From: Salminus brasiliensis
Lineage: Eukaryota > Chordata > Actinopteri > Characiformes > Bryconidae
Length of the DNA stretch: 64,000 nucleotides
Reading direction: 5' to 3'
NCBI RefSeq assembly: GCF_030463535.1
Contig: NC_132893.1
Span: 23,416,782 to 23,480,781, forward strand
Each line of letters opens with the position of its first letter. Position 1 is the first letter of the stretch. Positions 50,036 through 61,759 of the stretch are shown one piece after another. The notes under the pieces are model-generated. The model was not told the DNA's origin, did not search any database, and worked only from the letters and a program-made list of their open reading frames with translations. The position numbers and the translations under genes were made by a program.

Positions 50036-50452
50036 CTTACAGTTTCTGACCGCACCCTTTTGCACTCCGAAACGGCTGATCCTGTATCAGTTCCTCCAAT
50101 TACGCACACTGTACTAAACGCACTGCAGGGCAAAGTGAAACTGGTCTGAGATCAGCAGTAGAAGCGGTGCGATAGAAACGTCTAGAAACTCCCCCATCGG
50201 TTTAACACGAGGTCGTTGGTATGTAATGGCGTACAAAGAGAGCAAGGTGATGGCTAAAGACTCAGTAACAACGAACTGTTTCTAAATAGGTTAATGTTAT
50301 TGCCTTTCTAATAGTAAATATCTGGGTTGTATTTTATGTATGTGTCTCTTACATGACTATTTTTACCAAGTAAGTAATTCTTAATAACCCACAGAGTTCA
50401 TTCTGAATAAAAGCAGACCACAGAAGACTCAAGATTGATACCAATGCAAACA
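50036..50452. other. hspa8-crtam spacer
   Basis: About 0.4 kb between the promoter of hspa8 and the end of crtam. It contains the imperfect heat-shock element noted above and no gene. Confidence 0.6.
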
Positions 50453-50458
50453 TTTATT
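50453..50458 (-). terminator. crtam polyadenylation signal
   Basis: AATAAA on the - strand (TTTATT on +), about 190 bases after the crtam stop codon. Confidence 0.7.
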
Positions 50459-50645
50459 GGCAACCATTAAAAAAATAGACATTTACTATAAAACATATAT
50501 ACTCTCTTTCATAGAAAAAATACACAAACATATAAAAATGTGCAAACAAAAACACAAAGTTTCATTTATGAACATTCAAGCACCCATAGGACAACCAAAC
50601 ATTTTTTGGTTTGGTCAAGAGTTTGGGATAAAACACCCAGATGTG

Positions 50646-52599
50646 TTAAAGTTCAGTCTCTCTAATGCAAGATTTTAATACAGTTGGATTGGGGTGATGT
50701 GGTCTTTCATCAGGGACTTCAACAGTAACCTGTGTAGTGTTCGTGTCTCTCTCTGCTGCTGCTTCCTCCACTTTGTATTTTGTAAAACTAGTGTTCCAAA
50801 AGCCTGAAGAGAGAGGGGAGAGGGAGGCAGAGTTTATTCAGAACTGTTTGGACAGTCATTTCTGATTTCTGATGTGACAGATGTTAGTGACATGAAGACC
50901 ATACCTTGTACTCTTTGTGGTTGGTTCTGTTTCTGCTTTTCTTCGTTGCTGGATTTGGACTTGCTGCTCTCAACTGACTGATCAAACTCTTCATTCTCTG
51001 TGGACAGAAAAAAACAAAGACACTTAGGGCAGGTTCATCAGCAAACTTTCATTTATAATTAAAGGAAAAGTGTAATAAATGTGTTATGTCATGAAGCCGT
51101 GGGATTCTCATATGTTGCTGCAGTGCAAGAACTGTTAGAAAAATGGTTAAAACTGTTAGGCCTACCTTGTTTCCAGGCCAAATGTGCCTTCCTGAGGCGG
51201 ACCAGGAAGAAAGCGATCACCACGACTAGACAGAAGATGAGGCATGTGACCAGAAGCACCAGCAGAACAGAATTCCCCTTTTCTTTTTGCTTACGTTCAC
51301 TTATGCCTTCGTCTTCACTGCCAACTCCTAAAAAAACACACACACACACACATACGGGTATGACCTTCTGAAACATGAACATTAAGAGCACATTAAATTT
51401 TTTCAAGGGCTTGTAACACTTACATTATCAACCCCAGTAGCCATATGTAAACTACACACAGTTTAATAACGAATAGTAATTACTTAAATAAAAGTTAAAA
51501 TTGAATTTTTCAGTAACTACATGTTCAGATCAGTATCTTGCTAACCTGAAGTGTTGTTGAAAGAGTCTGTTTCTGTTGTGGAAACTGCGCTGGTATTCAC
51601 CGGAGAGCCTTCTGTCGTTTCAGATATTGACTCAGTGGTTTCATTTACTGCAATGAAAATTCTCAAGGTTATTAAAGCTGACAGACAGAGTATGTTTTAC
51701 ATAATGTCCAGAAATGTAAAACACGACAATGAGAAAAACAATGCCGGGTTCTGTGTTAATAGTCTATGTGGCTCTTACCTTTTGTGCTATTGGATGAAGT
51801 GGTGCTGACATTAGTCTTTGGTTCTTCTGTGGTTTCTGACTGGTCACTGGTGTATTCTGAAATAAATAGAATTTATTTGTTAACAAAATGTTGAATTTCT
51901 TGCAAAGTTCATCACTATGGGCCTATAAATGCTTAGACTAAAGAGTTACACATCCATGCAATCTGGGGATCCACCACCAGGTGGAGCAACACTCAAACTA
52001 AACAGTTTCTGTTTGGTTAGATAGCAGTTCAGCCTAGGCTACTTGGTAGATATACATTATAAATAATGTCTCTACATGTGCTTTTTCAGGAATTGAATTA
52101 ACAAGATTTTCGAGACACGATGACTTAAGATTAATCTGAAAGGCATGTGATTACCTGTACTGCTAAACCACGGGACTAGTGTGGGAGTAATCACTTTCTG
52201 TGTTGTAGTACTGATGGATTCTGATGTGGGAGACGGTTCTTCACCTGCCAAAACAGATACAATACATTGGTCATGATATTGCCATATAGGATTTAAACAG
52301 TGGGATATTCCATTTGTCACAAATACAATCTGAAGAACACTTCATTTCTGTGTTTCTTCTTTAAACTTTATTCAGCATTATCAGAAAGAAACACGTTTCT
52401 GTTTTGAAGAAGTCGTGTCCTCGTGATTTATGGTGAAAGATAAAGAGGAAACTACCAGAGAGTCCACTATGTGAACTGTGCTTTCTCTACACATCAAAAC
52501 CAACAAAATCCCCTGAGCAAATTTCATTTCCTGCTTTTCAGAAAATGCCCATTTATCTGTTGCCATTACTAGTGGACTCCCCTCTGTTGTTTTCAAAGA

Positions 52600-52671
<72 letters not shown>

Positions 52672-55600
52672 TCTTACCTTGATTTCCTATGTGGATAAAG
52701 TCTATGAGGGGTGCGCCACGTACAGCCGAATACTGGGCCAGGCATTTCACTGTAGTTCTTTTCTTATGAGTCTTCACATGCAGAAGACTAACAGCAGTGT
52801 ATTTATTGGACGCATTTTCCAGCACATAGTTTGGATGAGCTATGGGTGAGGAATACACATCATTAGAACAAAGAAGGATATCTAAAGTTATATGTGATGA
52901 CAGCAGACAAGTTAGAAAGACTCTTTTTTACTCTAAACAATAATGTTTTCCAAGTATAGACTGTAATTGTATGAAAGTACTGTTTATTTAATTGTTATAT
53001 ATATTATTTAATATGTTATACTATTGTTTTGTCAATTACTTCAGCTTTGATTGGCACTAATAGTGGAGTGTTGCTTCATTGTTAGTTCTCCTTGTCTGAC
53101 CTTATATCTCTTCCCCTATTGCTTGCCTGGTTTAGAGGTGGTTTTGTGGGGGCGGTTTGTCAGGGTAAATTTCACTTCTTTCATGTTGATGGTCTAGGGT
53201 TTTTTTGCTTGAGTGGACACAGCCAAGAAGGCAAGCAAGCTGACACTAAAAATAAACTGTTAAAATTAAAGGTTCTTATTTTGTTCTTGGCTTGGACCCA
53301 TGGTTCTAGGGAAAAATGATGGTTTTATGGGACATACCTTTACATAATGTGAAGGTTTCTCACGCTCACACCGTCATTTTTGAAACCTTTTTTTAAAAAG
53401 TGTCCACTTAACAAAATCTCCCTATACCGCCCAAACACACCACAAACTCATACCACCAACCATTCACCCACGCGTTTATCCATTCACTGATCTGTTAGTC
53501 ACTCAACTAATATTGTATTCAGCTACCACCAATCTTAGTTCACTTTGTCCACTGTCATCAAGGAAAAGTTGAGTAAGTGAAAATTGGCTTACCTTCAATC
53601 TCAAGGCCATTATCCAGAAGCCATGAGAGTCTGGGTGCTTGACCATTTTCTGAAGCTGAGCATTTAATAATTGTTTTATCCTCATGTTCTGTCTTCTCCA
53701 GAATTGGACCACCTGAGGTTTTGTAAAACAAAATCAGAACAATTAGGATTGTGAGCACCATATTAAAAACCTGGGGGGTTAAACTTCAATTCTGGAGGCC
53801 GTTGCTGGACAACAGCACAATTTAAAGGAATACTACAGTGACGAAAAAGGTCTGTACTTACTCAGAACTATGACTTTATATCTTTTTGTCACAACGTCAT
53901 TGCTGTAATGTAGACATTTGTAGACTCCTCCATCTTTGAATGTGATGTCAGAAATGCTTACTGAGTACTGAGACTGGCTTAGGGTGACAAGCTCGTTCCT
54001 CATGTCTTTTAAGGCTGCAGATTAACAGGAGAGAAAATACATAGTTCAATATTAATTTGATGTTTTTTTATTTTGGTAAACTAGCATTCCACAACAGGTT
54101 AGATTTTAGTCTAGTAAGCTAAAATGGTGTTCAATTTACAATCCTTATGCTTATCAGTTTAAATTGCGTAGATTTCACAAACAGGCAGAGAGGAATACTC
54201 TAGCATCAGTCTGCTGCATATGGTTGGTTTCTCTGGACAAGACATTTACTTAGAGAGAAAAGCTGTTGACTCACGACCAGCAATAATTTATATTAGAAGT
54301 CACTGGGCAGGAGAAACATCTGCAAGGACATCCAATCTTAATCACAAAGGGCTGGTGATGCTGCAGGTTTTCATTCTAAACCAGAGCAGCACATCTGATT
54401 CCACCTGTTTAATCAATTAACCTGCCTTCGAACAACTGATCACATGTGCTTCTGCTAGGCTGGAATGACCACCTGCAGCCACACCGGCCCTTTGTGGTTA
54501 AGATTGGACACCCCTGGCCTACTGGCATCTGTTATAAGTGTGTTCTGATTGAAATACTGTCCAAGGTAAACAATAAAATGTAACTTTTAACAGGAGAAGG
54601 AAAAAAGGTTTTTCAATGGAAGTCAATGTAAAATATTTTATGTAATTTTTCTATTGGTCTGATCATCATGAAATTTGTACACATTGTAGAAAACAGTCAC
54701 ATTGTCAAAAAAGAAGAAAAGAAAATCAAACAAAATGGAGAAATAAAGGTTGACGTGACAGTAACAATATGCTACACATGCAGCAGCCTGAGATTAGAAA
54801 AATGGATAATACCATCATTTTTCACCACTAATGTCTGTTATAAAGTAAGTAATGTAAGTTATAAAACACACTGTGAGGTCTTACCTCTGTGGTTGTTGAA
54901 GAACATGAGAAAACCATCTGGGTTTCTCCATTCAACGTGGTCACTGCCATTTATGTTTTTGATGGGGCAGGTCAGGGTCAGCGTTTCCCCTTTTTTTACT
55001 GTGATATGCTTCACTGCCAAACATTGGGTTACACCTGTATCAACATAAACAATATTTCTATGTATGAGAACTAATTTCCAAAATGAGCAGCACAGTATAA
55101 TCGGAATTTTCAATTATAGCCAAAGAGTGGGTTAGAAAGATTAAGTTAAAACTGGTAATGGAACATGAGGTGGGCAAGTGAAGTCGTGGTCTCCACTGAC
55201 TCATAATGATGCTCTTTGAGCTGGGGGGCTGCAGACAGGAAGGAAAAGGCGACTATACACGCAAGTGTGAGAGTGAGCTGAGAGTGGTCGGTATATTTGT
55301 CTGTGGTTAGATGCTGCAGGTAGAGCTACTCATAGAGCTGCTATGACACACAAAGCTACACCCCTCAACAGGAAACGGTGGCGTTGAGATTCTCTATTTA
55401 TGCAATCATGAGAACCTACAGAAACATCATCACTGCATGTTTACTATAGTGTAGTAGCCTCAGTGCCCTCTGACCTACTGTAGGTGTCATTGTAATGGTG
55501 GAAAAACATGCCAAAACATATTTAGGCCTTTACACCCTCTGATCTAGTGTAGGTGTCTTTAGTGTGACCATGAGAACATGCAGAAACACACTAAAGCTTT

Positions 55601-56441
55601 GGTACAATCCAGCCTACTGTAGGTGTGATTTCTTTAGTCATAAGCTCAAAACAGAAAAGTGGGTGAGAAGACGCCTCTGCTAAAAGTTTTGCACTGAACT
55701 GAAGCTGTGGGTCTGCGTGTGAAGAACAATATGTATACATATATGAAGATTTTTTCAGCTTGAAGGATATCAGCTCACAAATCTTTTTGATCTTTGCCTG
55801 AGCATCTCTAAGCATGCACCTTTATTTTTGTGGTTTCCGTTTATTGTTACACTGTAGTAAAAGATTGGACGGGATAACGTGACTGAAACTGTGAAAGAAA
55901 CAACTAACTTCTTTCCCTCATTTGTAGCAGACTACAATACTGATGTCTTCATTTTGGTTATCTTCATACTTAGTTCACTACTTACAGTAAAGAGTGCACA
56001 CATACTTAACTTAAAGAACTTACAGAAAGAACTTGAACTTAACCATGAACATCAGTTTTCAGGTTCAGTTCAGACACTACTCGACCCTCACTACAAAGCA
56101 ATGCTGTAAAACCTGGTATGTAGCTTAATGACAACTATATCACTTTAAGGAGCCAACACTACTAGTTATGCAACTCAGAACCTAATGGTGTTATATTTCT
56201 TATTGCACTGGCCCATCCAAATCTGCCTGTCAAGATGATTACAAAGACTAGAAGGACTTAACTAGAACATATCAACACACTATAAAAACATGTATCAACA
56301 TAGCAACACATTTGCCCTTAAGCAATTGTATCAGATTATAACAGAACTATGTATTTTGTACTATAAACGTATTATCAAGTTTGGCTTACCTCCAATAATC
56401 AACAACAGGGCATGAACACATTTGCTTAGTTTCTTCTCCAT
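50646..56441 (-). CDS. crtam: Cytotoxic and regulatory T-cell molecule (Crtam)
   Basis: Eleven exons on the - strand: 56441-56390, 55034-54885, 54014-53862, 53712-53593, 52839-52678, 52244-52155, 51856-51779, 51647-51546, 51327-51166, 50997-50905 and 50803-50646. All internal junctions are phase 1. They give 439 residues. The order is signal peptide (1 to about 22), a V-type Ig domain with C40, W53 and C101 (GVYKCLHYSNDV matches mammalian CRTAM), a second Ig domain with C136 and C191, a Ser/Thr-rich stalk (about 213-320) with several N-glycosylation sites, a transmembrane helix (about 322-345), then RLRKAHLAWKQ (cf. human KLRKAHVIWKK) and a cytoplasmic tail ending ETEL, a class I PDZ ligand. 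The mammalian receptor binds CADM1 on other cells and marks activated cytotoxic T and NK cells. Its C-terminus diverges from mammals, but the type of ending is kept. Confidence 0.93.
52602..52671. repeat. (TA)n(GA)n compound microsatellite at a crtam splice site
   Basis: On + a TA run (52602-52645) passes into a GA run (52646-52671). On the crtam sense strand this reads (TC)n(TA)n and begins about 6-7 bases inside the intron, directly after the exon 5 donor GTAAGA. Confidence 0.9.
52845..53590 (-). other. crtam intron 4
   Basis: Intron between exons 4 and 5, AT-rich and without a recognisable element. Confidence 0.7.
54015..54884 (-). other. crtam intron 2 with dispersed repeat
   Basis: Splits the V-type Ig domain between residues 67 and 68. 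Contains the dispersed repeat at 54200-54515. The rest is AT-rich. Confidence 0.75.
54200..54515. mobile_element. Dispersed teleost repeat in crtam intron 2
   Basis: Contains GGTGATGCTGCAGGTTTTCATTCTAAACCAG, CTGATTCCACCTGTTTAATCAATTAA and ends GATTGGACACCCCTGGCC, the pattern of a very common teleost non-autonomous repeat. Class not assigned. Confidence 0.5.
55035..56389 (-). other. crtam intron 1 with minisatellite
   Basis: Holds the degenerate minisatellite at 55390-55640 and otherwise AT-rich DNA. Confidence 0.75.
55390..55640. repeat. Degenerate minisatellite, about 70 bp unit
   Basis: Three to four consecutive units, each with a variant of CTACTGTAGGTGTCATT followed by ATGAGAACATGCAGAAACA-like sequence. 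The core CTACTGTAGGTGT or CTAGTGTAGGTGT stands at 55474, 55542 and 55613. In crtam intron 1. Confidence 0.7.
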
Positions 56442-56467
56442 ACTGCAGTGTTTGATGTCTGAAAACG

Positions 56468-56515
56468 ACTTCCTCATCGCTACTCTTTATAGACACAACC
56501 ACTTCCATGACATCA
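56468..56515 (-). promoter_or_regulatory. crtam core promoter
   Basis: TATAAAG on the - strand (56485-56491) is about 45-50 bases before the start codon, so the leader is short. ETS-type GGAAGT sites (ACTTCC on +, 56468-56473 and 56501-56506) flank it, and a CRE-like TGACATCA lies at 56508-56515. This fits a lymphoid gene. Confidence 0.55.
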
Positions 56516-56529
56516 CTAGAATGTCATGG

Positions 56530-56950
56530 TCTTTCCCACTCAGCACTGTATTTTCAGGGGCATTTTGGACAGTAGCTAGTTCTCTCTTTTTTTGTTTTTT
56601 TTAACCTACTGACCATTTGCCGCTTAGATGACGCAGAATGACACAATCCATGACCGGTGTGAGAATTCAGGACTGTTTATTAATAGCTTGTCTGTGTTGC
56701 AGTGTAAAAGTGTTGTCTCACCTTAGTGTTTGCGATTGGTTGATGTTAATGGTTAAGGCAAACTGGTCAAACAAACAACAACTGTGAATGGTTATGTTTA
56801 TAGTGTAAATAAATTTTGTAAATAAAAGATGTAGTTCTCACAATTTGTTTAGTAGTTTTCACTACTTTTTCACTCTTACTATTGGTCTCTGACAATTAAA
56901 CCTTCAAATCAAATGAAAAACCATGAGGTTTTGATGTGACAGCCATGGTA
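56530..56950. other. Intergenic DNA upstream of crtam
   Basis: AT-rich, nothing identified apart from the promoter elements listed. Confidence 0.4.
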
Positions 56951-57345
56951 CACTATATAGAGAAAAGTATTGGGACACCTGCTCATTCCATGTCTCTTCC
57001 AAAATAGTGAGGTCAGGATGTTGGATGATCACCACCCCACCTCATTCTCAACTACCCAACTCATCCCAAAAGTTTTGAATGGAGCACCATCGTTCCATTA
57101 TTCCAGAGAACACAGGTCCACTGCTCCACAGCTCTATGCTGGGGGGGTTTTATACCCCTCCAGCCCATGCCTGGCATTAGGCAGCATGTTGTCACTGGTT
57201 TCATGTTTATCTCCTCCATTCTATTGGCAGTATTTCTCTACAGGGAATAGTCAAGATGTTAGTGTGCTTTTGCACTGTGTCAGCAGTGAGTGCAACTTTA
57301 AGTAGCTGAATTCATTCATTTGAAGGAGTGTCCGCACACAAGGAA
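56951..57345 (+). mobile_element. Inverted-repeat MITE of the CACTATAT family, copy D
   Basis: Starts CACTATATAGAGAAAAGTATTGG after a TA and ends near GGAGTGTCCGCACACAAGGAA. The interior includes GATCACCACCCCACCTCATT, CACTGCTCCACAGCTCTATG and TATACCCCTCCAGCCC. A full-length but internally shortened copy (no GTTGGAGTAACTGTC segment). Confidence 0.75.
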
Positions 57346-57880
57346 TATCCAGTGATAATATTAAAATATGTATATATCATATAATCTAGGATTATACAGG
57401 CTGATTATGAACAGTCGCTACAAGTAGTGACACTATAGGTTTCACTAAATTCCACAGTAGCATGGCAGTGAGGCTATTTTCCATATACTAAAAAGTAGCT
57501 TTTCAGTAATTAAGCTATTGTTAATTGTTAAGCAGTGTCAACATCAGAGTAGTGCTATCATACAGCCTATTTTAGTCAATGGGTTGTGTATTCTGCATAA
57601 TTTAACTGACCCTTTTCTGAACACTGGTTGATATCCAGAGGTGCACAGTAGTGAAGTATGTGTACTTAATTACTGTTATGTGCTTTTTAGAATTTGTGTC
57701 TCCCAAATAGGACTTGAGCACCTTAAGTCCCTTTATGTACTTCCAAGACAATTTTCTAATTCTAATTTATTTAAGTATTTTAAATTTTTGAAACTTTGAC
57801 TTTCACTCAATTATTTCACAGTAAAATACCCTTCTTCTATCTTTACTGCTTTCTTCACAAATGTGTCATTACTCCTTACT
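57346..57880. other. Intergenic DNA, nothing identified
   Basis: AT-rich. Only a short AGGTGCACAGTAGTGAAGTATG motif near 57640 hints at a dispersed repeat. Confidence 0.3.
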
Positions 57881-57884
57881 CTGA

Positions 57885-58165
57885 AGTGTCCTCTTTGTCT
57901 GGGAGGAATCTAGCATGTTTCCCTGTGTCTGTATGGGTTCTCTTCTGGGTTTTCCAGCTTCTTCCCAGAAACACACATTGTAGGTGAACTGTGCTAAATT
58001 GCTCTTTATGTATGGGTTTGTGAGTAAATGGGTGTGAGTGGTAACCTACAAAGGATTTCGTCCCTTTTGCCCAATGATTCCGGTTTCCGGTCCCACTGCA
58101 GTTCTAGGCCCACTGCGACCCTGATCAGGAAGAAGATAAGAAGATGGGTGGATGGGAGAAAACTG
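57885..58165 (+). mobile_element. 3' end of a common teleost retroposon
   Basis: Reads GGGTTCTCTTCTGGGTTTTCCAG, then CCCAGAAACACACATTGTAGGTGAA, AAATTGC, and TTGCCCAATGATTCCGG followed by CACTGCGACCCTGATCAGGA and GATGGGTGGATGGG. This is the typical 3' part of a widespread fish non-LTR retroposon. 5' truncated. Class not assigned. Confidence 0.5.
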
Positions 58166-58169
58166 GATT

Positions 58170-59060
58170 CTTTTCCCCTAATAACTGTATTAATAAAAAT
58201 CCTAATTTAAAGAAGTGAATTAAAGTGCACAGTTTGCTAATTAGGGTCAATTAAATACATTTACATGAATATATATGACCCACTCTAGAATTGCAGGTAC
58301 AGTTCAAGTACAAAAAGACTGGATTCATCAGTCAACTTCATTATCACTTAACCATTTAAACCAATAACAGATTTGATAGTGACAGTTTTGACATTTTGTG
58401 ACTTAAACTCTTAAAAACTTTAACTTTGGATGTATGCCTACAGTTCATTAGTGTCATAATTTACATCCATTTCATAGGCCCTTAAGTAGAACCCTGTGGG
58501 ACTTCTTCATGGTCTGACAAGCTAAACAGCAATACAGTAGTTTTTGCTTTAGGTTAACCTAATTAATCCAAATTAATGGTTTATAAGGTTCCCTCCATGT
58601 TCGAACCTCAAACTAGATTCTACAAGGCACTTAAAAACAGAATCTTCAGGATTTTCTAAATATTATTGTTTATTAAAAAATTAGAGGGATTCACTCTGTA
58701 TCACAATAACACAATAATAAATCGGACAAATAATTAACATACTGTTAATACATCCTCAACATTTTGTACAAACAAGAGATGAGAGAAGTTTGACATATCC
58801 CACTGCCTTCCACATATCCCTCCAGAGGAAGTGACATCACTGAGTGTGTGTCACATGTTTTGTATTAGAACTGTTTGAAATGTTATGCAATATTTCTTAA
58901 AGAGACGTAACATAGTTGACATGAACATTGGGACAGACATACCATATACATACAATAACGGGTGTGGTGGAAGTCATTTAGTTAATATTTTGTGTATCCA
59001 TTGTGCCTAAAAAATACATCAGACATTTTTAATTGTGATAATTTCATGTTAATTTTCAAA
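58170..59060. other. AT-rich intergenic DNA, nothing identified
   Basis: No gene or repeat recognised. Confidence 0.3.
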
Positions 59061-59156
59061 ACAGATTAAGTAACGACTGTTTAAAGACAGTTTACCTGGG
59101 AGACGTGAAATGTACCCCCAATTCTACAGAGAGCCTTTATGAAGTGCTTTTCATGA

Positions 59157-60596
59157 CTAGGCCCGTGCAGATCTGTGTGTGAAGTGACAACTGGCCAGGT
59201 GAAGAGACAGTTGGAGAAGCTGAAACTGGGAAAAGCTTCAGGACCTGATGGGATCAGCACAAGGGTACTGAAGGTCTGTGCTACCCAGTTATGTGGGATC
59301 CTACAGCACCTCTTCAACCTGAGCCTCAAACAGGAGAAGGTGCCAGTGCTGTGGAAGACATCATGCCTGGTTCCTGTTCCAAAGAAGTCTACCACCTCCT
59401 CCTTGAACGACTATAGACCTGTGGCCCTCACATCACACGTCATGAAGGTCCTGGAAAGGATTATGTTGACACACCTCAGTCCTCAGGTCAGCCCTTTCCT
59501 GGACCCCCTCCAGTTCGCTTACCAGCAACAGGTCGGAGTGGATGATGCTATCATCTATCTACTGCAGAAGGTGCACGCCCATCTGGACCACAACAACTCC
59601 TCAGTGAGAATCACTTTCTTTGATTTCTCAAGTGCATTCAACACCATCCAACCTCTGATGCTGGGGGGAAAGATGGACAGAATGCAGGTGGACAGGTCCA
59701 CTGTTGCCTGGGTCATGGACTACCTGTCTGACAGACCCCAGTATGTGCAGCTAGGATCCAACCGGTCTGAGTGCTTAGTCAGCAGCACTGGAGCACCACA
59801 GGGAACTGTTCTCTCTCCCTTCCTCTTTACCCTGTACACCACTGACTTCCAGTACAGGTCAGAACTCTGCCACCTTCAGAAATTCTCTGATGACTCTGTG
59901 GTAGTCGGATGCATCAGGGATGATGAGGATGGAGAATACAGGGACCTGGTTAACAGCTTTGTCGTGTGGAGTGAGAGGAATCACCTGATTCTCAATGTGG
60001 CCAAGACCAAGGAAATGGTGGTGGACTTCAGGAGGAAGAGGACCACGACTGGTCCCATTACCATCACGGGTCAGGATGTGGAGCGGGTAGACACCTATAA
60101 ATACCTGGGTGTCCTCCTGGACAGCAAACTGGACTGGAAGGCCAACACAGAGGCTGTGTACAGGAAGGGGATGAGCAGACTCTACTTTCTGAGGAAGCTC
60201 AGGTCCTTTAATGTGTGCAGCAATATGCTGGAGACCTTCTACCAGTCTGTTGTTGCTAGTGCTGTCTTTTTTGCTGCAATCTGCTGGGGAGGCAGCATCA
60301 GGAGTGGAGATGCCAGAAAGCTCAACAAACTGATCAGGAAAGCTGGATCAGTCCTGGGCTGCTCTCTGGAAGGCTTTGAGGTGGTTGTGGAAAGAAGGAC
60401 TCTGAGCAAACTCACTGCCATTCTGGAGAACACTTCCCACCCCCTCCATGATCTACTGGTCAAGCAGCGGAGCACTTTCAGTAACAGGCTCCTTCAGCTC
60501 CGCAGCAGTAAGGAACGGTACAGGAGATCGTTTCTCCCAACAGCGATCTCGCTGTACAACGCCTCGTCACTGTGCCGGGACATTATTGTGCACTGA
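59157..60596 (+). pseudogene. LINE reverse transcriptase, C-terminal part of ORF2
   Basis: An open frame of about 480 codons after a TGA at 59154, without an ATG at its start (the first in-frame start-like codon, 59175, is GTG). It shows the RT motifs in order: KLGKASGPDGIS, NDYRPVALT, ITFFDFSSAFNTI (catalytic Asp of motif A), STGAPQGTVLSP (motif B), FSDDSVVVG (motif C with the two catalytic Asp), then KTKEMVVDF and YKYLGVLLDSKLDW. No endonuclease domain precedes it. Reading through 473 codons without a stop marks a young or recently active copy, though as truncated DNA it should be unable to move by itself. Confidence 0.85.
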
Positions 60597-60927
60597 GTGT
60601 ACTAATAGAACAGTCCCGCTGTTTCTCAATCGGACACTATTCTGTTCATCAGTATGTACTGCCACACAGCTCTGTCATCTGCACTGCCACTTTAAAACTC
60701 TATACTGTAATGATACCCCAGGATGCCTTACATCACTACATTATATTAATGTAGTTACTGCACTGTTACATTACACATAATTAATTCTGTATATTACATT
60801 ATATTAATGTAATTATTACTGCACTACAATCACTTTTTATGCTTTTATGCCTTTTTCATGCTGCTCTCTTGTTTGATTTTGCTGCTGTAAAAACTGACTT
60901 TCCCTGTGGGATAAATAAAGTGATCTA

Positions 60928-60951
60928 TCTATCTATCTATCTATCTATCTG
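60928..60951. repeat. (ATCT)n tail of the LINE
   Basis: About six tetranucleotide units directly after GGGATAAATAAAGTG. Confidence 0.9.
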
Positions 60952-60955
60952 GGCT

Positions 60956-61495
60956 GCTATGTGTGCATGTGTGTGTCCGGCCTTTAATTACTGTGTTGTG
61001 TCTGACTTGTGGTGTTGGGTGTTGTGGTGAACCAGAATTACTGTGAAATATTAAAACTGAGACTTGTTGATTAATGCAGTTTTGTTTGTTTTACATTTGA
61101 ACAAGTGATGTACTTTTAAAGCCCCCTATGCTCTAATTTCTGTCTCAATTTCATCAAATCTGAACTGAAAGAGTTTGTATGTAAATGTCATTTCATGCTG
61201 AGGCACACAGGCCAAGCCAATCTGAACTGAGGACGTTTGCATATGTGCAATGTAATAAAACCGAATAATGTCATACAGAGTAGTAGAATTACAGGATTTT
61301 TGTATTTTGTACAATGCTGGCTACACTTGCTATCGAGTCTAGAGTTTATAGAGGCAAAAATTGACTTCTTGAATTCGTAGTAATTGAAGCAATGCTTGCA
61401 AAATGTCAGAAATGAGTAGACAAGGGGGTCTCCAGATATCGTTCTACATTTTTAGCTTGTATACACTATTAGCTTATATACACCTTTAACACTGT
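60956..61495. other. Intergenic DNA, nothing identified
   Basis: AT-rich with two related stretches (AATCTGAACTGAAAGAGTTTG and AATCTGAACTGAGGACGTTTG, near 61157 and 61219). No gene. Confidence 0.3.
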
Positions 61496-61496
61496 A

Positions 61497-61755
61497 TACA
61501 CTATATGGAGAAAAAGTATTGGGACACCTACTCATTCATTGTTTCTTCCAAAATCAAGGGTATTAAAATTAAAAAAAGTTTTTCCTGCTTTTGTTGGAGT
61601 AACTGTCACTACTATCCAGGGAAGGCTGTGAGGATCTGATTGCATTCAGTGGTGAGGTCAGCCTTGGTGAGGTCAGGATGCTGGATGATCACCACCCAAC
61701 CTCATCCCCAAATGTTTTGGATGGAGCAGCATAATTCCAGTGAACACTGGAATCC
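61497..61755 (+). mobile_element. Inverted-repeat MITE of the CACTATAT family, copy E (3' truncated)
   Basis: Begins TA then CACTATATGGAGAAAAAGTATTGGG, followed by TGCTTTTGTTGGAGTAACTGTC, GATTGCATTCAG and GATGATCACCACCCAACCTCAT. Homology ends near GTGAACACTGG. The right terminal repeat is absent. Confidence 0.75.
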
Positions 61756-61759
61756 AGTT

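Larger units (their letters stand above)
59065..60955 (+). mobile_element. L2-type LINE, 5' truncated
   Basis: Comprises the reverse-transcriptase frame (listed separately), a short 3' UTR, and a tail GGGATAAATAAAGTG followed by (ATCT)n to about 60951. A short tandem-repeat tail in place of poly(A) is typical of L2-type elements. The 5' UTR, the first ORF and the endonuclease part are absent. The left border is uncertain. Confidence 0.8.

Noticed and set aside
59175-59177. Start codon for the LINE frame
   Set aside because: The codon is GTG and the element is 5' truncated, so the frame has no true start here.
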